This document shows positions 14,028 through 19,126 of a DNA stretch of 19,126 bases, in pieces (position 1 is the stretch's first letter; every line of letters starts with the position of its first letter). The DNA is taken from the NCBI GenBank assembly GCA_040391535.1, contig JBEBXQ010000099.1:1-19126 (forward strand), read 5' to 3'. The notes below the pieces were generated by a model. That model worked only from the letters and a program-made list of their open reading frames with translations, ran no database searches and was not told the DNA's origin. This DNA comes from JBEBXQ01 sp040391535 (GTDB lineage: Bacteria; Bacteroidota; Bacteroidia; Cytophagales; Spirosomataceae). The position numbers were made by a program, and so were the translations under genes.

Positions 14028-15365
14028 ATGAGTAATCAGAATAATACCGCCCTCAAAAAAGTACTGAAACCTATTCATCTTTGGGCAATTGCCGTTGGTC
14101 TTGTCATATCAGGAGAGTATTTCGGATGGAACTATGGCTGGAATGTTGCCGGGACCATAGGGTTTCTGATCGCAACCCTCATTATTACCGTCATGTATGT
14201 TACGTTTATTTTCAGTTTTACAGAGCTGACGACCTCCATTCCTAAGGCAGGCGGTCCTTTCTCATATGCACACCGGGCGTTTGGCTGGCTGGGCGGCATT
14301 GTGGCAGGGTATGCAACCTTAATTGAATTTCTCATCGCTCCGCCTGCTATTGCATTCGCGTTGGGAAGTTATGCTCATTTTCTCCATCCTTCTATCAGTG
14401 TTATCCCGGTAGCTTTGTTTTGCTACGTCATCTTCACCCTGATTAACTTACTGGGTATCAAAGAATCTGCCACTTTTTCACTGGTTGTCACCTTACTTGC
14501 TGTTGGCGAATTACTGATTTATATGGGTATCATTGCCCCCTCTTTCTCCATGCAGACTTACCTTACTGATCCTATGCCTTTCGGCTGGGAAGGCGTCATT
14601 GAAGCGCTGCCTTTTGCTATCTGGTTTTATCTGGCCATCGAGGGTGTTGCCATGGTAGCCGAAGAAGTTGAGGATCCGAAAAGGATGATCAAACGCGGTT
14701 ATATTTATGGTATTCTGACGTTGGTCTTTCTCGCCCTTGGTGTTATGATTCTGACCGGTGGTGTTGCCGACTGGCGTCTGTTAAGTACCATCGATTATCC
14801 ATTACCGGCTGCTCTTGGCATCGTATTAGGCCGTGACAATGCCTTAACCCAGATCTTTGCCAGTCTGGGGCTATTCGGGCTTATCGCTTCTTTTCATGGA
14901 ATTATCATCGGGTATTCAAGACAGATTTATGCACTGGCCCGGGAAAATTATCTTCCGGCATTTCTGGGAAAAGTCAACCGTCGTTTTCAAACACCACACT
15001 GGGCTTTGATCACAGGGGCCGTTATTGGTATGGCCGCAGTATTAATGGGCAGTACAGACCAGGTAATTATTCTTTCGGCATTAGGAGCTGTGGTCATGTA
15101 CATTATCAGCATGGCTTCCTTATTCGCGCTGAGAAAAAATGAGCCTGAGCTGGAAAGACCGTTCAAAACGCCGTTTTACCCTTATTTCCCGATCATATCT
15201 CTGGCTATATCCGTCATTTGCCTGATAGCAATTATCTGGTATAATTTTGTTCTGAGCTTATGGTTCTTCGGGGGACTTATCTTTGTCATCCTGATTTTTG
15301 TAGGTTCCGGTAAACATAAGCTGCCGGCAAACACTTCACAAGCAGAAGAAAAGGAGTATATTTGA
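14028..15365 (+). CDS. APC-superfamily amino acid/ethanolamine permease
   Basis: A 445-residue inner-membrane transporter with about twelve hydrophobic segments. The start of the chain, LKPIHLWAIAVGLVISGEYF (about 13-32) followed by GWNYGWNVAG, and FSFTELTTSIPKAGGPFSYA near 64-83, closely resemble the ethanolamine permease (EAT) branch of the APC superfamily. EVEDPKRMIKRG, in the middle, is the conserved cytoplasmic loop. An in-frame TTG 57 nt upstream would add 19 residues, but the ATG at 14028 gives the expected MSNQN...LKPIHLW start. No eutBC genes are in this window, so ethanolamine as substrate is a family-based suggestion; amino acids remain possible. The receptor gene follows after 52 nt. 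The 219 bp upstream (13809-14027) show no clear promoter element. Confidence 0.85.
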   Translation: MSNQNNTALKKVLKPIHLWAIAVGLVISGEYFGWNYGWNVAGTIGFLIATLIITVMYVTFIFSFTELTTSIPKAGGPFSYAHRAFGWLGGIVAGYATLIEFLIAPPAIAFALGSYAHFLHPSISVIPVALFCYVIFTLINLLGIKESATFSLVVTLLAVGELLIYMGIIAPSFSMQTYLTDPMPFGWEGVIEALPFAIWFYLAIEGVAMVAEEVEDPKRMIKRGYIYGILTLVFLALGVMILTGGVADWRLLSTIDYPLPAALGIVLGRDNALTQIFASLGLFGLIASFHGIIIGYSRQIYALARENYLPAFLGKVNRRFQTPHWALITGAVIGMAAVLMGSTDQVIILSALGAVVMYIISMASLFALRKNEPELERPFKTPFYPYFPIISLAISVICLIAIIWYNFVLSLWFFGGLIFVILIFVGSGKHKLPANTSQAEEKEYI

Positions 15366-15417
15366 CCTTTATTCATAATAAAATATTTTCCATTCCTGAT
15401 TATACCATTTTAACCTG

Positions 15418-17874
15418 ATGATTTCTTTGTATTCCAAATCCGGTAAGGGTTTATTTTTTCGCATCCAGGTCTGCATTGGATTTTGCTTTCTGTTAATAAG
15501 TCATGGGCAGTCTGTATTTGCCCAAAGTAAAAATCATAGTGTAAAAGGACTTGTAACCGACGCCGAATCTGATAAACCACTGGGTTACACTACCGTCCGT
15601 TTTTTCACACAGGCCGACAGTGCGTTTGTTTCAGGAGCACTGACCACCGAAGATGGCGATTATCAGCTTGAACTTCCCGGGAATACCTATTACGCGATTT
15701 ATGAATTCATTGGTTACAACACTTTTATTAAATCCAATATCAGGATTTCGGAAAACGGGAAAAATGATCTGGAAACCGTAAAACTGAGTCCGTCAGCCAA
15801 ATTGCTCGATGAAGTGATTGTGCAGGGAGAAAAAAGCAGCATGGAGCTTACCCTGGACAAGAAAATATTTAATGTAGGTAAAGACCTTGCCAATGCCGGT
15901 GGTACCGCCACCGATATTCTTAATAACGTACCGTCAGTAGCCGTTGATTCGGAAGGGAATATAAGCCTGAGAGGAAGTGGAAATGTAAGAATTCTGATCG
16001 ACGGAAAACCATCCGGGCTGGTAAGCTTTAAAGGCGGCAGCGGGCTACAGCAGTTACAGGGCAATATGATTGAAAGAGTGGAAATTATCACCAATCCTTC
16101 AGCAAGATATGAAGCGGAAGGGATGAGCGGTATTATTAATATTGTCCTGAAAAAAGAAAGAAGAGAAGGGTTTAACGGATCGTTTGATATTATTACGGGT
16201 ATGCCTGAAAATTTCGGGGTAGCCGCCAATGTCAATTACCGCCGTAAAAACCTGAATTTCTTTGTCAATTACAGTACTTCCTACCGGATTATGAAAGGCT
16301 CTCACTCTCAATATCAGGAGCTTTACCGCAATGACTCTACCTTTTACAACCGGATGACCATGGATCACCGGCTGAAAGGAATGTATAACAATGCGCGGGC
16401 TGGCCTTGACTATTTTTTCAATGACTATAACTCTCTCACAGCGGCTTATACATGGCGAATCAGTAAAGGGAAACGCTTTTCGGATATCCGCTACCGGGAT
16501 TACACCAATAATCCTGAAAACCTGAAAACCATTACCTACCGTACTCAGGATGAAGATGAAACAGAGCCGAATTCGGAATATGCCCTTACCTATAAAAAAA
16601 CCTTTAAAAAAGAAGGCCAGGAGCTGGTAGCAGACTTCCGGTATCTGGACAACTGGGAGGAGTCAGATCAGTATTTTGGTGAAAAGGTTTATTTGCCGGA
16701 TGGCTCTCATTCCGGCATTGCTGATATTCTGCAACATTCATTGAATGATGAAACCGAAAAACAATACCTCTTTCAGGTAGATTATGTCCATCCGTTTTCC
16801 AAAAAAGGTAAGTTTGAAACAGGCCTGAGAAGTAATTTCAGAGATATGGTCAATGACTACACCGTCACCCAGCAAAATGAAAACGGCGGATGGGATCAGC
16901 TACCGGGCCTTACCAATTATTTTATTTATAACGAGCAGATCCATGGCGCCTATGGTATCGTCGGGAATAAAGTAAACAAGTTCTCCTACCAGGCTGGCGT
17001 CAGAGCTGAATTCACTGACGTAACCACTACGCTGCGCAATACCAACCAGGTCAACAAAAGAGATTATTTTAATTTCTTCCCTTCTGTCCATTTTACATAT
17101 GACTTACCTAATCAGCACGCATTGCAGCTGAGCTACAGCCGTCGGGTAGTTCGTCCGAATTACAATGATTTAAGTCCGTTTATGACCTATAGTGACAGCC
17201 GGAATTACTGGAGCGGAAACCCTGACCTGAACCCGGAATACACGGATTCATACGAAATCGGTCATATCAAGTATTTTGACAAAGGCTCTTTTACCTCTTC
17301 ATTATATTATCGGTATACTACCGGAAAAATCCAGAATATCCGTTCAGTTGATGATCAGGGCATTGCCTTTAACAGACCAGAAAACCTGGGTACCGGTAAC
17401 TCATATGGCGCTGAATTTACAGGAGGTTATACGCCCTTCAACTGGTGGAAGCTGGATGGAAGCATGAATTTCTTCAGGGCTAAAATCGACGGAAGCGATT
17501 TCGATCAGGAATTACAGAGTGATACTTACAGCTGGTTTGCCCGCGTACTTTCCAGGTTTACCGTTCTGCATAAAACTGATATTCAGATACGGGGCAACTA
17601 TGAGGCACCGGAAAAAACACCACAGGGCCGCAGAAAAGCAATTGCCGCGCTGGATCTGGCGGTAAGTAAAGATATCCTGAACGGAAATGGGACACTGACA
17701 CTTAATGTGCTGGATGTTTTCAACTCCAGAAAATACAGGAACATTACCGAAGGTTATAACTTTTATACCGATCGGACCTCGCAACGCAGGGTAAGACAGA
17801 TTAACCTGACCCTGAACTACCGTTTGCACCAGGCCAAGAAAAAGGCAAAAGATATCAGTGAAAGTGATTATTAA
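15418..17874 (+). CDS. TonB-dependent-type outer-membrane receptor with N-terminal carboxypeptidase-like domain
   Basis: An 818-residue outer-membrane protein of the CarboxypepD_reg plus plug plus outer-membrane beta-barrel type common in Bacteroidota. The signal peptide spans about 1-36 (VFAQS). Residues about 41-125 form the carboxypeptidase regulatory-like domain (VKGLVTDAESDKPLGYTTVR). The plug domain occupies about 130-240, with VIVQGEKS, ATDILNNVPSVAVDSEGNIS and IERVEIITNPSARYEAEG followed by SGIINIVLKK. From about 245 onward, alternating strands form the barrel, with aromatic girdles and a final strand INLTLNYRLH. A 14-residue lysine-rich tail follows. No SusD partner lies downstream, so it is not a classic polysaccharide locus. 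It is preceded by the permease and followed after 23 nt by an MFS transporter. Confidence 0.9.
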   Translation: MISLYSKSGKGLFFRIQVCIGFCFLLISHGQSVFAQSKNHSVKGLVTDAESDKPLGYTTVRFFTQADSAFVSGALTTEDGDYQLELPGNTYYAIYEFIGYNTFIKSNIRISENGKNDLETVKLSPSAKLLDEVIVQGEKSSMELTLDKKIFNVGKDLANAGGTATDILNNVPSVAVDSEGNISLRGSGNVRILIDGKPSGLVSFKGGSGLQQLQGNMIERVEIITNPSARYEAEGMSGIINIVLKKERREGFNGSFDIITGMPENFGVAANVNYRRKNLNFFVNYSTSYRIMKGSHSQYQELYRNDSTFYNRMTMDHRLKGMYNNARAGLDYFFNDYNSLTAAYTWRISKGKRFSDIRYRDYTNNPENLKTITYRTQDEDETEPNSEYALTYKKTFKKEGQELVADFRYLDNWEESDQYFGEKVYLPDGSHSGIADILQHSLNDETEKQYLFQVDYVHPFSKKGKFETGLRSNFRDMVNDYTVTQQNENGGWDQLPGLTNYFIYNEQIHGAYGIVGNKVNKFSYQAGVRAEFTDVTTTLRNTNQVNKRDYFNFFPSVHFTYDLPNQHALQLSYSRRVVRPNYNDLSPFMTYSDSRNYWSGNPDLNPEYTDSYEIGHIKYFDKGSFTSSLYYRYTTGKIQNIRSVDDQGIAFNRPENLGTGNSYGAEFTGGYTPFNWWKLDGSMNFFRAKIDGSDFDQELQSDTYSWFARVLSRFTVLHKTDIQIRGNYEAPEKTPQGRRKAIAALDLAVSKDILNGNGTLTLNVLDVFNSRKYRNITEGYNFYTDRTSQRRVRQINLTLNYRLHQAKKKAKDISESDY

Positions 17875-17897
17875 TATTCCGGAAACGCTGTAGTAGC

Positions 17898-19126
17898 ATG
17901 AATAGAAGTATTGCAGGTAATATCTATGCGCCTTTGTATAGCTTACCGGTTATTGTCGCTGCGCTGGGATATTTTGTTGATGTGTATGACCTTCTTCTCT
18001 TCAATATTGTGCGGGTACCCAGCCTTGCCGATCTGGGTTTGAATGAAGAACAGATTTCAGTAACCGGTGCCAGAGTATACAACTGGCAGCAGACAGGGCT
18101 GTTAATCGGCGGATTTTTCTGGGGTGTACTCGGCGATAAGCTGGGCCGTCGTTCCGTGCTTTTCGGCTCGATTCTCACCTACTCCATTGCCAATCTGCTT
18201 TGCGGGTTTACCTACAGTGTCGAAGTGTACATCGTGCTAAGGTTCCTTGCCGGGCTGGGGCTGGCAGGAGAGTTAGGTGCCGGTATTACGCTGATTGCCG
18301 AAATTCTTCCAAAAGAACTCAGAGGTTACGGAACAGCCGTAGTTGCGGGAGTCGGACTTGCCGGTGCCATTGCTGCCTTTTTTACGGTTTCCCTTTTTGA
18401 GTGGCGAAACGCCTACTTTATCGGAGGCGGTATGGGTATTATTTTATTATTCATGCGCTTCAATGTACTGGAGTCCTATCTGTTTAATCAGGTAGCTGGC
18501 CGTCATGTAAAAAAAGGGCAATGGTGGACCCTGTTTTCTAATCGTTCAAGATTCTTACGGTATCTGAGATGTATGGGAATCGCTTTTCCTACCTATCTGA
18601 TTATCGGCATTTATGCCACTTTCGGGAATGAAATTGCCGTCGCCCTGGGAATCAGAGATGTAACCGCCGGAAATTGTATCCTCTTTACCTACATGGGAGT
18701 CGTTACCGGTGACTTGCTGAGTGGAGTATTCAGTCAGCTTCTGAAATCCAGAAGAAAAGCCATCGGGATTATGATTGGCATGACCGGTATCGGGACGGCC
18801 GCTTTGTTGTCCGGCATGATCAAAACACCTGAAGCCTTGTATGCCTGTTATGCCTGGCTTGGGTTTTCCATTGGTTATATTGCCATGTTTCTGACTACTA
18901 CGGCTGAACAGTTTGGCACCAATTTACGCGCTACTGTCACTACCTCCATCGCCAATAATGTAAGAGCGACAACCCTCATTACCTTACCTGCGTTTCAATA
19001 TCTTAAACCCATGTGGGGCACATTAAATTCAGCAATGGCTGTAGGTAGCGTGTGTTTCTGCATTGCGCTGGTTTCTCTCTGGAAAATGGAGGAAACCTAT
19101 GGAAAGGACCTGGATTTTCAGGAGGA
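17898..19126 (+). CDS. MFS transporter (3' end beyond window edge)
   Basis: At least 409 codons of an inner-membrane transporter of the major facilitator superfamily, with no stop before the window ends. The chain starts MNRSIAGNIYAPLYSLPVIV and enters TM1 with the ALGYFVDVYDLLLFN block, Asp-rich as in metabolite and acid transporters. Motif A is GVLGDKLGRRSVL near 77-89. LRFLAGLGLAGELGAGITLI followed by AEILPKELRG covers TM4 and motif B-like residues. Hydrophobic segments continue to about residue 395, and the WKMEETYGKDLDF end resembles the tail of such proteins, so little may be missing. The gene begins 23 nt after the receptor stop with a probable shared transcript. Substrate is unknown. 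Confidence 0.85.
   Translation, partial: MNRSIAGNIYAPLYSLPVIVAALGYFVDVYDLLLFNIVRVPSLADLGLNEEQISVTGARVYNWQQTGLLIGGFFWGVLGDKLGRRSVLFGSILTYSIANLLCGFTYSVEVYIVLRFLAGLGLAGELGAGITLIAEILPKELRGYGTAVVAGVGLAGAIAAFFTVSLFEWRNAYFIGGGMGIILLFMRFNVLESYLFNQVAGRHVKKGQWWTLFSNRSRFLRYLRCMGIAFPTYLIIGIYATFGNEIAVALGIRDVTAGNCILFTYMGVVTGDLLSGVFSQLLKSRRKAIGIMIGMTGIGTAALLSGMIKTPEALYACYAWLGFSIGYIAMFLTTTAEQFGTNLRATVTTSIANNVRATTLITLPAFQYLKPMWGTLNSAMAVGSVCFCIALVSLWKMEETYGKDLDFQE

Noticed and set aside
15714..16235. Open frame of 173 codons on the minus strand inside the receptor gene
   Set aside because: It lies wholly inside the plug and early barrel region of the receptor; the product is Ser/Pro/Leu-rich without any family feature.
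1..19126. CRISPR arrays, tRNA or rRNA genes, insertion sequences, att sites
   Set aside because: Looked for by eye across both strands; no regularly spaced repeats, cloverleaf-like segments, transposase fragments or flanking direct repeats were seen.

Overview
This 19.1 kb window looks like an ordinary chromosomal stretch of a Bacteroidota bacterium, most likely a Cytophagales/Spirosomaceae-type organism; the order-level placement is inference. Supporting signs are the Bacteroidota-style promoter TTTG-N20-TAATTTTG in front of rpsF, the near absence of Shine-Dalgarno sequences (rplI is the exception), the rpsF-rpsR-rplI ribosomal operon, and a large receptor of the carboxypeptidase-domain/plug/outer-membrane-barrel type. 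I see no tRNA, rRNA, CRISPR array, insertion sequence or prophage signal.

Layout. The left edge holds the start of ligA on the minus strand, diverging from an overlapping rpe-pgeF pair. A perfect bidirectional hairpin separates pgeF from a convergent minus-strand pair: an exported PQQ-type sugar dehydrogenase lipoprotein preceded by a circularly permuted ATP-grasp protein. Next come a family 9 glycosyltransferase and, tail to tail with it, a YggS-type PLP homeostasis gene. From about 6.7 to 9.0 kb lie a membrane-anchored coiled-coil protein of unknown function and then rpsF-rpsR-rplI, closed by a 20-bp perfect hairpin. hemW starts only 12 nt beyond that hairpin.

The middle holds the aquaporin aqpZ with its terminator, then a minus-strand pair of overlapping genes: a HipA-like kinase and a DUF3037 protein. 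After that a VanX-like D-Ala-D-Ala dipeptidase and a secreted SGNH/GDSL hydrolase converge with a 4-nt gap. The right end is a plus-strand run of three transport genes: an ethanolamine-permease-like APC transporter, a TonB-dependent-type outer-membrane receptor and an MFS transporter cut by the window edge. Their spacing (52 and 23 nt) suggests one unit moving one class of compound from the outer membrane to the cytoplasm.

Most genes are housekeeping. The parts least explained by known biology are the HipA-like kinase/DUF3037 pair, the coiled-coil protein next to the ribosomal operon, the ATP-grasp gene without its usual partners, and the three-transporter cluster.
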